A stretch of 64,000 bases of DNA from an uncultured Parabacteroides sp. (GCF_905196875.1 NZ_CAJJWO010000004.1:62001-126000); one strand, 5' to 3'. Counted from the stretch's first letter, positions 54,256 through 63,255 are shown. Notes: generated by a model from the sequence alone, not told the origin. Translations and numbers: made by a program.

Positions 54256-55500
54256 ATGACTTCAAGAGAACGTGTCTTATCAGCTATCGCACATAAACAA
54301 CCCGACCGTGTCCCGGTCGATATGGGAGCAACTCCCAGCTCGGGTATTTCTGCTATTGCCTATTCAAACCTGCTGAAACATCTGGGACGAACTGAACTTC
54401 CCGTACAAATCTACGATGTCGTACAGCAACTGGCACAGCCGGATATGTCTCTCGTCGACCAGTTCGGTATCGATGTGCTCGACATTGGGCGTACCTTCAA
54501 CGTGCAGCCTTCCGACTGGCAGGAAACCCTGCTGGCAAATGGAGATAAAGCCTTGTATCCCGTCTGGTTCAATCCTGTTCTTCAGCCTAACGGATCGTAT
54601 CATTGCTACGATACGGACGGGAAACGTCTCCTGGCTATGATGCCGAAAGGAGCTACTTTCTTCGACCAGTCTTACTTTCCTTATGTGGACGGTTACCCGG
54701 ATAATTACGAGGGGTTGGACGAGGAAATGGGACGTGTCCTCTGGTCGCGTTACGTACATAGCCCCTGGGATCATGCTTCCGACTCCGGCTTCTGGGAACA
54801 GCTGAGAAAGAATGCCCTCCATCTGCGGGAAACAACCGATAAGGCGTTGATGATCGTCTGCGGCTGCAACCTGTTCGAATGGGGTACCTTCCTGCGCCGG
54901 ATGGATAATTTCCTGATGGACTTGCTTTGCGATCCCGATCAGGTAGAACGGGTGTTGGACGAATTGTTGAAACGTCACCTGGCAACACTCGAGAAGGTTT
55001 GCTCTTCTGTGGGCGATATCGTCGATATCATCCGTTTCGGGGATGACCTGGGAATGACTACCGGTCCTTTCATGGATGTCGATACCTATAAGACGCTGTT
55101 CAAGCCCCGCCATAAACAGCTATGCGATTACGTCAAGTCACATAGCAAGATGCATACTTTTATCCATTCCTGCGGTTCCATTTCTGCGTTAATGCCCGAT
55201 ATGATCGAGGCCGGTATCGAAGTTTTCAATCCGGTTCAGACGAATGCCTTGAATATGGAGCCGGAGTTTCTGAAGAAGGAATTCGGACAGGATTGTACCT
55301 TCTGGGGAGGAGGCGTGGAAACTGTCGGCACACTGAATAACGGTACGCCTGAACAGGTACGCGAACAGGTACTGCAACGGCTGGAAATTATGTCGGCCGG
55401 CGGTGGCTTCGTTTTTAACACCGTACATAATATCCTGCCGGATGTTTCGCCTGCTAATATTATTGCTATGTTTGATGCGGTAAAAGAGTTTAATAGATGA
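54256..55500 (+). CDS. Second UroD-fold methyltransferase, candidate O-demethylase
   Basis: The 414-residue protein is a uroporphyrinogen decarboxylase-family member (MTSRERVLSAIAHKQPDRVPVD at the start). It keeps FIHSCGS (H304, C306) but has a histidine in the distal position (FNTVHNI, H391) instead of the third zinc cysteine of MtaA. It is also 83 residues longer than the MtaA-like protein of this operon. These differences suggest it is the substrate-facing methyltransferase that demethylates the operon's substrate onto the corrinoid protein. True UroD is unlikely in this context. Its last 4 bases overlap the start of the fucosidase gene. Confidence 0.78.
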   Translation: MTSRERVLSAIAHKQPDRVPVDMGATPSSGISAIAYSNLLKHLGRTELPVQIYDVVQQLAQPDMSLVDQFGIDVLDIGRTFNVQPSDWQETLLANGDKALYPVWFNPVLQPNGSYHCYDTDGKRLLAMMPKGATFFDQSYFPYVDGYPDNYEGLDEEMGRVLWSRYVHSPWDHASDSGFWEQLRKNALHLRETTDKALMIVCGCNLFEWGTFLRRMDNFLMDLLCDPDQVERVLDELLKRHLATLEKVCSSVGDIVDIIRFGDDLGMTTGPFMDVDTYKTLFKPRHKQLCDYVKSHSKMHTFIHSCGSISALMPDMIEAGIEVFNPVQTNALNMEPEFLKKEFGQDCTFWGGGVETVGTLNNGTPEQVREQVLQRLEIMSAGGGFVFNTVHNILPDVSPANIIAMFDAVKEFNR

Positions 55501-56948
55501 AATATATAGTTTACGCACTTTGCTTATTAGTCCTGTCCTTCGCCTGCTCTGCTCCGGAATCCGGAAAGCCGCAGCCTACGAAGGGACAGCAGGCTATGAT
55601 CGACCGCAAGTATGGTCTGTTCCTGCATTATGGAATGAATACCTATCTGGGTAAACAGTGGAGTGACGGTACCGATCCTGCCGCAAAATTCACTCCCCCT
55701 GCCGATATTGGAGAAAAGGCTGCCGACTGGGTGCGGGTTGCCAAAGAAGCTGGTATGCGTTCCATTGTACTGACTACCAAGCATCACGAAGGCTTTTGCC
55801 TCTGGGATAGCCGGTATACGGATCATGACATTGCCAATCCGGCTATCAACCATAAGGTCGATATTGTAAAAGCTGTATCCGATGCCTGTCACAAGTATGG
55901 CATTGCTTTCTCTGTTTATTATTCGTTGTGGGATCGCTATGAACCTTCTTATAAAGAAGCAGATAAACATAAATATATCGACTTTATGAAGAATCAGCTT
56001 CAGGAGTTGATGACGAATTATGGTGAAGTTCACGAACTCTGGTTTGACGGCGCATGGGATCGTCAAGTGGAAGAGTGGTACCTGCCCGAAGTCTACGACT
56101 ATGTAAAATCGATGCAGCCCGATTGTCAGATCTCCACAAACTGGACATTGGGTAAACGCCCTGTCGATATGCGGGAAGGGGATACGATCGTCTATTTTCC
56201 GTCCGATTTTCGATTGTGGGACCCTTATCTGCCTGTTGCGGATGATCCGAAAATATATACTTATGGAGGAAAGGAATATTATCTGCCTTACGAATGTACG
56301 CAAACGATCTCTGTGTTGGGTAACTGGTTTGCCGACGATGCCGATACGACAGTGCGTGACCTGGACGAGCTGGAAGAAATATTCTATGTATCGACGATAA
56401 ACGATAACTGTCTTTTACTGAATATTCCCCCAGATCGTAATGGCGACCTGAATCCCGAAGCAGTAAAGCGTATCAACGAACTGGCCCGTGTGCTCTCTAT
56501 CGATAACGGCAAGCCTTTCCCGAAAACTTTGCAGAGACCGCGGTCGCTGACATCGTTTGCCTGTGCGGAAGCAAGTAGCGTACATAAATCGGACACTTTG
56601 CATTATGGTGCTGCTTATGCCGTGGATAGCGATGTCTCTACTTCATGGATGTGCGGCGATACGACAGGTTGGCTAAGTATCACATTGGAAAAACCGTCCC
56701 GATTCAAACAGATATCCATCATCGAAGGAAACAATAACATCAAACAATTCTCTGTGGAGGTAATGAAGGAAGGACAATGGCAACAGGTCTATAAAGGGGA
56801 TGCCTTATCCGATGAATCTATTCAAAGCTTTATGGGATATGGTTTTGGTGAGATTGACCTGAAAGAACCGTTGGAAGCACAGCAGTTACGAATTAATGTT
56901 GAAAAGGCTATAGGAATTCCTTTGATCTATTCCGTTCGCTTGAAATAG
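55497..56948 (+). CDS. GH29 alpha-L-fucosidase with C-terminal F5/8-type domain
   Basis: The 483-residue lipoprotein (LSFACSAP; cysteine 17) has the GH29 barrel: RKYGLFLHYGMNTYLG, VLTTKHHEGFCLWDS (about 91-105), AFSVYYSLWDRYEPSY and the nucleophile motif ELWFDGAWDRQ (D184). From about residue 355 a discoidin-like carbohydrate-binding domain follows (YAVDSDVSTSWMCGD, WLSITLEKPSRFKQISIIEG). GH29 enzymes release alpha-L-fucose. The gene overlaps the preceding methyltransferase by 4 bases (translational coupling) and ends the operon, so it probably frees the deoxysugar that the operon then processes. Confidence 0.92.
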   Translation: MKYIVYALCLLVLSFACSAPESGKPQPTKGQQAMIDRKYGLFLHYGMNTYLGKQWSDGTDPAAKFTPPADIGEKAADWVRVAKEAGMRSIVLTTKHHEGFCLWDSRYTDHDIANPAINHKVDIVKAVSDACHKYGIAFSVYYSLWDRYEPSYKEADKHKYIDFMKNQLQELMTNYGEVHELWFDGAWDRQVEEWYLPEVYDYVKSMQPDCQISTNWTLGKRPVDMREGDTIVYFPSDFRLWDPYLPVADDPKIYTYGGKEYYLPYECTQTISVLGNWFADDADTTVRDLDELEEIFYVSTINDNCLLLNIPPDRNGDLNPEAVKRINELARVLSIDNGKPFPKTLQRPRSLTSFACAEASSVHKSDTLHYGAAYAVDSDVSTSWMCGDTTGWLSITLEKPSRFKQISIIEGNNNIKQFSVEVMKEGQWQQVYKGDALSDESIQSFMGYGFGEIDLKEPLEAQQLRINVEKAIGIPLIYSVRLK

Positions 56949-57008
56949 TTAGGAATAAGAGTAACCTGTGTTTGGAAATTGAATGAATAGAAATCGGAAT
57001 AATTTCCG

Positions 57009-57016
57009 TACTTTTG
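57009..57016 (+). promoter_or_regulatory. Promoter -7 element for aroA
   Basis: TACTTTTG matches TAnnTTTG and lies 30 bases before the aroA ATG at 57047. It overlaps the TTG at 57014, so that longer start is very unlikely. Confidence 0.65.
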
Positions 57017-57046
57017 TCTTCTCATTTTAATGAACAGACAAAAGCA

Positions 57047-58276
57047 ATGAAATATCTGATAAAAAGCCCGGAAGAGGTACTCCGGGCTTCCGTACAACTC
57101 CCTGCTTCCAAGAGCATCAGTAACCGTGCATTGATATTGAATGCCCTGAGCTATAGTCCGTATGACATACAGAATCTTTCCGACTGCGACGATACGGAAG
57201 TGATGGTCCGGGCGCTCAACTCCAACAGTTGCGATTTCGATATTAAAGCGGCCGGAACAGCTATGCGTTTCCTGACCGCTTTCCTTTCCAAAGTGATCGG
57301 CGAATGGACTATTACCGGGACAGAGCGGATGAAGAACCGCCCTATCAAACTGCTGGTCGATGCGCTCAACTCGCTCGGTGCCCGTATCGAATATATCGAA
57401 AAGGAAGGTTATCCGCCTTTGCGTATTTTCGGAAGTGCTTTGCAGGGAGGTGAGATTTCGTTGGCCGGAGGTGTCAGTTCGCAATATATATCCGCTTTGC
57501 TGATGATCGCTCCGTTGATGGAGAACGGCCTGACGCTGAATCTGGAAGGCAATATCATTTCCCGTCCTTATATCAACCTGACCTTGCAGTTGATGGAACA
57601 GTTCGGTGTGAAAGCTACCTGGAGCGGACAAATGATCCGGATACTTCCCCAGGAATATAAACCGGTTCATTTCACAGTCGAGTCGGATTGGAGCGCCGCC
57701 TCTTACTGGTATGCAATGATGGCTTTGTCGAAAACGGCCGAAATAGAATTGCTCGGACTATTTAAAAACAGTCTGCAAGGAGATGCTGCCGGAGCAAAAC
57801 TATTCGCCCAACTAGGAGTCGGCACCACCTTCACCGACCGTGGCGTGCAGTTGAAACATAACGGGAATGTGGCAAAGAAACTTATCTATAATTTCGTAAA
57901 CGAACCCGATCTGGCGCAAACATTTGTCGTTGTCTGCGTGTTACTAAATATCCCCTTCCGCTTCACCGGACTGCAATCGCTGAAGATAAAAGAGACCGAC
58001 CGTATCGAGGCGCTGAAAACAGAACTTCGCAAGCTCGGCTATCTGTTGACCGACAGCAACGACAGTATCCTCGAATGGAACGGAGAGCGGTGCGAACCGG
58101 AAGTCGATCCGGTTATCGCCACTTACGAAGATCACCGGATGGCGATGGCTTTCGCCCCTGCCGCTCTCATTCTGCCGCAGGGAATCAGAATAGCTGATCC
58201 GGGCGTAGTGACAAAGAGTTATCCCACTTTCTGGGACAATCTCAGAGGGGCTGGTTTTACTGTGAAGGAGGTTTAA
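57047..58276 (+). CDS. aroA: 3-phosphoshikimate 1-carboxyvinyltransferase (EPSP synthase)
   Basis: The 409-residue cytoplasmic enzyme of the shikimate pathway shows the substrate-binding motifs LPASKSISNRALIL near residue 20, AAGTAMRFLTAF at about 71-82, TERMKNRPI, IKETDRIEALK and YEDHRMAMAFAP near the end. It condenses phosphoenolpyruvate with shikimate-3-phosphate. The ATG at 57047 is preceded by a good -7 element. The in-frame TTG at 57014 adds 11 residues and was rejected. The next small gene begins 1 base after the stop. Confidence 0.95.
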   Translation: MKYLIKSPEEVLRASVQLPASKSISNRALILNALSYSPYDIQNLSDCDDTEVMVRALNSNSCDFDIKAAGTAMRFLTAFLSKVIGEWTITGTERMKNRPIKLLVDALNSLGARIEYIEKEGYPPLRIFGSALQGGEISLAGGVSSQYISALLMIAPLMENGLTLNLEGNIISRPYINLTLQLMEQFGVKATWSGQMIRILPQEYKPVHFTVESDWSAASYWYAMMALSKTAEIELLGLFKNSLQGDAAGAKLFAQLGVGTTFTDRGVQLKHNGNVAKKLIYNFVNEPDLAQTFVVVCVLLNIPFRFTGLQSLKIKETDRIEALKTELRKLGYLLTDSNDSILEWNGERCEPEVDPVIATYEDHRMAMAFAPAALILPQGIRIADPGVVTKSYPTFWDNLRGAGFTVKEV

Positions 58277-58277
58277 T

Positions 58278-58697
58278 ATGTGGTATATCATCATAGGTGT
58301 AATCGTGCTGGGGGTAATTGCTGCCGTAGCCGGTTATTTCAGGAATAAGAAATTGCAGAAGATGCTGGAACGCGGGGAGATCAGCGAGATCCCCGAAGCC
58401 CGTGAAATACCGGAAGAGTGTTGCGGCCAGCATGAAACCTGCGAACGCGACAGCCTGCTGGCTGCCGTAAGTAAAAAAATCGAATATTACGACGATGAGG
58501 AACTGGATCGTTTCCGGGGACTGGAAGGCGACGAATATGACGAAGAGGCCGTCAACGAATTTCGCGAAGTGCTCTACACCTTGCAGTCGGAAGAAGTGGC
58601 CGGATGGCTCCGCAGCCTTCAGCTTCGTGCCGTAAACCTGCCGGATGCGCTGAAAGATGAAGCGTTCCTGATCGTTGGAGAACGGCGGATACATTAG
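58278..58697 (+). CDS. Small membrane-anchored protein of unknown function
   Basis: The 139-residue protein has one N-terminal membrane segment (WYIIIGVIVLGVIAAVAGYF) and a soluble acidic domain. A cysteine/histidine cluster lies at about 48-56 (CCGQHETCE), and DDEELDRFRGLEGDEYDEEA follows. The C-terminal half is helical (EVLYTLQSEEVAGWLRSLQL). The cluster could bind a metal, but no family known to me fixes a function. It is almost certainly co-transcribed with aroA (1-base gap). Homologues beside aroA in related genomes would be informative. Confidence 0.75.
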   Translation: MWYIIIGVIVLGVIAAVAGYFRNKKLQKMLERGEISEIPEAREIPEECCGQHETCERDSLLAAVSKKIEYYDDEELDRFRGLEGDEYDEEAVNEFREVLYTLQSEEVAGWLRSLQLRAVNLPDALKDEAFLIVGERRIH

Positions 58698-58718
58698 GTG
58701 TATTCTGAACGGCGCACA

Positions 58719-58776
58719 AGGTAGCTACCTCGGGCATCTAAAGATAGCTACCTCGACCACCTAAAGGTAGCTACCT
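58719..58776 (+). repeat. Tandem 23-bp repeat array with AGGTAGCTACCT palindrome
   Basis: A 12-bp palindrome, AGGTAGCTACCT (second copy AGATAGCTACCT), occurs at 58719, 58742 and 58765, exactly 23 bases apart. Spacers share the pattern CG-x-x-CA-x-CTAA. It lies between a small gene and the metal ABC permease, ending 39 bases before the latter's ATG. Confidence 0.78.
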
Positions 58777-58815
58777 TCACATCTGACATAAATATGAACA
58801 TCCGATAAGATAAAT

Positions 58816-59622
58816 ATGGATTTACTACAATATACTTTTTTTCAACATGCACTAATCGGTAGCCTGCTTACCGCCATCACCTGCGGTATTGTCGGGACAT
58901 ATGTTGTCGCGCGCCGTCTGGTATTTATCAGCGGCGGTATAACCCATGCTTCCTTCGGAGGGTTGGGACTCGGTTTCTATCTGGGAACGAACCCGATCCT
59001 GATGGCGATGGTCTTTTCCGTCCTTTCCGCTTTCGGGGTAGAGTGGGCCAGCAAGACACAGAATGTCCGCGAAGACTCGGCCATTGCCGGTGTCTGGGCG
59101 CTGGGTATGGCTTTGGGAGTGATCTTTATTTTCCTTACGCCCGGCTATTCGCCGAACCTTTCCGCCTACCTGTTCGGTAATATCCTGACGATCTCCCTGT
59201 CCGATATTATCTGGATAGCAGCGCTGGCTGTTGTTCTGATCGCCGTTTTTGCCCTGTATCTCCGGGAAATCGTATACGTGGCTTTCGACAGCGACTTTGC
59301 CAAAACGCAACATATCCATGTGAAGTGGATCGAGTATATGATGATGTTCTTCATTGCACTGACTATCGTGCTTTCTATCCGTTTGGTCGGTATTATGCTG
59401 TTAATGAGTTTGCTCACTTTGCCTCAGATTACCGTGAACCTGTTTACATCCGACTTCAAAAAGATCATCCTGGGTAGTATCGGCCTGGGATTTCTGAGTT
59501 GTGTAGTCGGGCTGGTGCTTTCCTATTTCCTGAATGTACCTTCGGGAGCATTTATCATCCTGGTGCTGGTACTGGTCTTTCTGCTTGTGAAAGGCGTATT
59601 ATTCTTTACGAAAAGGCAATAA
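58816..59622 (+). CDS. Metal ABC transporter permease (ZnuB/MntB family)
   Basis: The 268-residue inner-membrane protein has about eight hydrophobic segments. It shows family motifs TAITCGIVGTYVVARRLVFISGG-type sequence (split at about 20-40), GITHASFGGLGLG, and RLVGIMLLMSLLTLPQITVN near residues 192-211. It would form the membrane channel for zinc, manganese or iron uptake. No ATPase or substrate-binding gene is next to it, so those partners must be elsewhere. A palindromic repeat array lies in its upstream region. The next gene starts 47 bases downstream. Confidence 0.9.
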   Translation: MDLLQYTFFQHALIGSLLTAITCGIVGTYVVARRLVFISGGITHASFGGLGLGFYLGTNPILMAMVFSVLSAFGVEWASKTQNVREDSAIAGVWALGMALGVIFIFLTPGYSPNLSAYLFGNILTISLSDIIWIAALAVVLIAVFALYLREIVYVAFDSDFAKTQHIHVKWIEYMMMFFIALTIVLSIRLVGIMLLMSLLTLPQITVNLFTSDFKKIILGSIGLGFLSCVVGLVLSYFLNVPSGAFIILVLVLVFLLVKGVLFFTKRQ

Positions 59623-59669
59623 AACAGGTTGTTCTTAGTTTATTATATGATAAAGAGCACACATATTAC

Positions 59670-62600
59670 GTGAAGAAAGGTTTTTACTATATAATTGCAC
59701 TGTTTGCAGTACTCTTGTTTTGGTCGTGCAGCACGAAGAAAAACACCAAAGCAAGCAGGTTCTACCATGCTTTCAACTCCAGATACAATATCTATTATAA
59801 CGGGAAAACCTCTTTCGACGAGGCCTTGCTTTCCATGCAGACCGGTTATAAAGAAAGCTACTCCGAGCAAATCCACATGTATCCGATCAGCGCGCAGCCG
59901 AAGGATAAGAAGGAGACCGGAGGACCTTTCGACCGTGCCATCGAGAAAGGTAACAAAGCGATCAAACTACATTCCATCAAAGCAAAACCCGCTAAGAAAC
60001 CCGGCTGGCGGAACGACCCCAAACAACGAGCTCTCCAGGAGCAGGAGGAATACAATCCTTTCCTGAAGAAATGCTGGTTGCTGATCGGACAGGGACAATT
60101 CTATAATGCCGATTTCCTCCAGGCTTCCGCTACATTTTCCTATATCGCCCGCCATTATGCGCAGGATGAAGAAATGGTAGCCGAAGCCCGTCTGTGGCAG
60201 GCTCGCTGCTATTCGGAAATGGATTGGTTCTACGAAGCCGAAGATATCCTGGGTAAACTCAATACGAACGGGATACCCAAGAAGAACCTGAAACAGTATG
60301 CTTCCGTATATGCCGATTACCTGGTGAAGAACAAGCAGTTCGACGATGCGATTCCTTATTTCAAGTCTGCTATTAAGTCTGAAAAGAATAAACGCCAGCG
60401 TACCCGTATGAAATACCTGTTGGGACAGATCTATGCCGCACAGGATCAGGATGGAATGGCTTATAAGATGTTCAGCGAAGTAGCCAGAGCTAACCCTCCT
60501 TACGAACTGGAGTTCGCAGCCCGTATCCGTCAGACTGAAGTATTTACCGGTGGCAACTACCAGAAGGTGGTCAAGATGCTTGGTCGTATGGCGAAGAGCG
60601 ATAAGAATAAAGACTATCTGGATCAGGTATATTATGCCTTGGGAAATATCTATCTGAACCGTGAAGATACCGTAAATGCCATCAAGAACTACGAACTGGG
60701 TATCGAAAAGAGTACACAGAACGGCCTGGAGAAAGCAATTTGCCAGATCAAACTGGGTGATATTTATTTTACGCAACGCGATTACGTAAAGGCGCAGCCT
60801 TGCTTTAGCGGAGCCCTGTCGGGTATCCAGAAAGAATATAAAGACTTCAAACGTGTATCGAAACTATCGGCCGTTCTCGACGAGTTGGTCGTGCACGTAG
60901 AAGCCGTGCATTTGCAGGATAGCTTGCAAACACTGGCTAAGATGCCCGAACCGGAGCGGCTGGCGGTGATCGACAAGATCATCGAACAGGTCAAGAAGGA
61001 GGAGGAAGAAGCCAAAGCCCTGGCCGAGAAGGAAGCCTACCTGGCTGACCAGGCTGCTAAAGGTTCAGGTATCGACCGCCCCGGAACAGAGACGGGTGGT
61101 ATCGTACTGCCGACTACATCGGGCGGAGCCACTTTCTATTTCTATAATCCTTCTACCGTTTCACAAGGTAAAGCGCAGTTCCAGCGTAAATGGGGACGAC
61201 GTGCTCTGGAAGATAACTGGCGTCGCCGTAAGAAGGAAATGTCGACTTTCAATGAAGAACCTCTGGAAGAGGGAATGGCGGATGCAGACTCGCAGGCAGT
61301 AGGTGCAGACGGTCAGCCTCTCTCAACTGACTCTCTGGAAGCCGGTCTGCCCAGTGTTGCAGCCGACGATCCTAAGTCGCGTGAGTATTATATACAACAG
61401 TTGCCGTTCACCGAAGAAGAAGTAGCCGCTTCCAATATTATTATAGAAGACGGCCTCTATAATATGGCTATGATTTATAAAGACAAACTGGAAGATCTGC
61501 CGTTATCGATAGAAGCCTTCGAGGAACTGGAACGCCGTTTCCCGGATAACTCGCACCGTCTGGAAAGCTATTACCAGGTTTACCTGATGGCACTCCGTAC
61601 AGGTAATACCGCATTGGCTGCCGAATATAAAACGAAGATGACAAATGCCTTCCCGGATGAGGATTACACCATTGCCATCTCCGATCCGAATTACGAATAT
61701 AATATCCGTATGATGGACTCCGTACAGGATTCTATCTACCAGCAGACGTATAACAGCTATCTGGCGAGCGACACCAGTGCCGTGCGTAAAAACTATCGGG
61801 AAGTAACGAGTAAATACCCGTTGGCAACGCTTATGCCTAAGTTTATGTTCCTGGAAGCATTGACTTATGTACAGGCCGGAGACGCCGAAGGCTTTAAGGC
61901 AGCCCTGAAAGCCCTTGTCGAGAAATATCCGACAGCCGATGTAACGGAGCTTGCCGGTGAGATGCTGAAAGGTATCCTCCGCGGTCGTACGCTGATGCAG
62001 GGTAGTGTGACCGGTATGGCCTGGAACCTGCGTTTCGGTCTGGGTGAAGACGGCTCGTTGTCGGCTGCCGACTCGGCACGTACGTTCACTGCCGAACCGA
62101 ATACCTCGTATCGCATGATCCTGATGTATCCGAGCGGAAGCGTGGATAAGAACCAGCTGCTGTTTGCCGTAGCCGCTTACAACTTTGCCAACTTTATGGT
62201 GAAGGAGTTCGACCTGACCTTCGAAGAGGCAGGTCCGATGTCGATGCTCAATATCAGCGGATTTAACGGCATCAATGAAATACTCCAGTATTATAAGATG
62301 ATATATGGTAAAGACGGTTATGCCCAGGCACTGGACAAGAACGTAGCTATCCTCCCGATCTCCGATGATAACTACGAGACATTGATGCGCGGAAAGACGC
62401 TGGAAGAATACATCGACTTCTTCGATGAAAACTACGGAGAGGAAGTTCCTGAATTAGCAGCCCGTTGGAAAAATCGTATGGAGGAAGCAGAAGAGGAACA
62501 ACAGCCGGAAGAAGTAGATCCGGAAGAGGAAACCCCGGCTGTGATAACAGAAGAAGAACCGGCCCGTCGGGAAGAAGCTCCGGCAGAAGCCGAAAAACCT

Positions 62601-63236
62601 GCAGTGCAGCCTGCTGCCAAGGATACGGTTATTCCGGAAGTTGCAGCTCCCGACAGTATTGTAACTGTCCCTGTTCCTGTCTTGCCTGGCGATACCCTCA
62701 CCGTGCAGCCGGTTATTCCGGAAACGGTAACCACCGTAACGCCACAGGACACTGTGCCTGTCGTTCAGGCTCCGGAAGAGAAAGAGCTCACATTAAAAGA
62801 GATCGAAGCTATCCGTAAGCGTGAAGCCGAGGAGGAAGCCGCTCGTAAGGAAGTCGCCCGCAAAGAGTTTGAAGCACAACAGAAAGCTGAAAAAGAATTG
62901 CAGGAACAAAAAGCTAAAGAACGTGCCGACGAACTGAAAAAGCAGCAGGAAGAAGAAAAAGCTCTTCTGAAAGCAAAAGCAGAACGCGAAAAGCAACTGG
63001 AACAAGATCGTAAGAACAAGCTGAAACAAGCAGAAGCCGATCGCAAAGCCAAGCTGAAAGCCCGTGAAGAACTGCGTAAGCAGAAGGAGCGCGATTATAA
63101 GGAAAATCAGAAGAAGAAAGAAAAAGAGCGCAAACAAAAGGAAAAAGATTATCAGGAAAAACTCAAAGCCAAAGAGAAAGCCCGTCGGGAAGCTCTGAAG
63201 GCTAAAGAGGCGGCAGCTCGTGCCCGTAAGAAATAA
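59670..63236 (+). CDS. porW: PorW/SprE-type TPR lipoprotein of type IX secretion
   Basis: The GTG at 59670 gives a 1188-residue lipoprotein (signal ending LLFWSC). The frame is open further upstream to 59499 but overlaps the permease gene and lacks a signal. Opening residues STKKNTKASRFYHAFNSRYNIYYNGKTSFDEAL are typical of PorW/SprE. TPR-like helices run over about 60-420 and 600-760. The C-terminal about 170 residues are a proline/threonine linker and then a highly charged K/E/A-rich coiled coil. PorW is an outer-membrane lipoprotein needed for type IX secretion and gliding in Bacteroidetes. An ATG at 59647 lies in another frame. Confidence 0.85.
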   Translation: MKKGFYYIIALFAVLLFWSCSTKKNTKASRFYHAFNSRYNIYYNGKTSFDEALLSMQTGYKESYSEQIHMYPISAQPKDKKETGGPFDRAIEKGNKAIKLHSIKAKPAKKPGWRNDPKQRALQEQEEYNPFLKKCWLLIGQGQFYNADFLQASATFSYIARHYAQDEEMVAEARLWQARCYSEMDWFYEAEDILGKLNTNGIPKKNLKQYASVYADYLVKNKQFDDAIPYFKSAIKSEKNKRQRTRMKYLLGQIYAAQDQDGMAYKMFSEVARANPPYELEFAARIRQTEVFTGGNYQKVVKMLGRMAKSDKNKDYLDQVYYALGNIYLNREDTVNAIKNYELGIEKSTQNGLEKAICQIKLGDIYFTQRDYVKAQPCFSGALSGIQKEYKDFKRVSKLSAVLDELVVHVEAVHLQDSLQTLAKMPEPERLAVIDKIIEQVKKEEEEAKALAEKEAYLADQAAKGSGIDRPGTETGGIVLPTTSGGATFYFYNPSTVSQGKAQFQRKWGRRALEDNWRRRKKEMSTFNEEPLEEGMADADSQAVGADGQPLSTDSLEAGLPSVAADDPKSREYYIQQLPFTEEEVAASNIIIEDGLYNMAMIYKDKLEDLPLSIEAFEELERRFPDNSHRLESYYQVYLMALRTGNTALAAEYKTKMTNAFPDEDYTIAISDPNYEYNIRMMDSVQDSIYQQTYNSYLASDTSAVRKNYREVTSKYPLATLMPKFMFLEALTYVQAGDAEGFKAALKALVEKYPTADVTELAGEMLKGILRGRTLMQGSVTGMAWNLRFGLGEDGSLSAADSARTFTAEPNTSYRMILMYPSGSVDKNQLLFAVAAYNFANFMVKEFDLTFEEAGPMSMLNISGFNGINEILQYYKMIYGKDGYAQALDKNVAILPISDDNYETLMRGKTLEEYIDFFDENYGEEVPELAARWKNRMEEAEEEQQPEEVDPEEETPAVITEEEPARREEAPAEAEKPAVQPAAKDTVIPEVAAPDSIVTVPVPVLPGDTLTVQPVIPETVTTVTPQDTVPVVQAPEEKELTLKEIEAIRKREAEEEAARKEVARKEFEAQQKAEKELQEQKAKERADELKKQQEEEKALLKAKAEREKQLEQDRKNKLKQAEADRKAKLKAREELRKQKERDYKENQKKKEKERKQKEKDYQEKLKAKEKARREALKAKEAAARARKK

Positions 63237-63255
63237 AGAAAATAAGAAGTAACGG

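Noticed and set aside
54256..55500. Haem-pathway uroporphyrinogen decarboxylase (hemE)
   Set aside because: Cysteine/histidine metal motif, operon context with a corrinoid protein and length argue for a corrinoid methyltransferase.
59499..59669. N-terminal extension of PorW-like protein
   Set aside because: It overlaps the permease gene and has no signal; the GTG at 59670 begins a lipoprotein signal.
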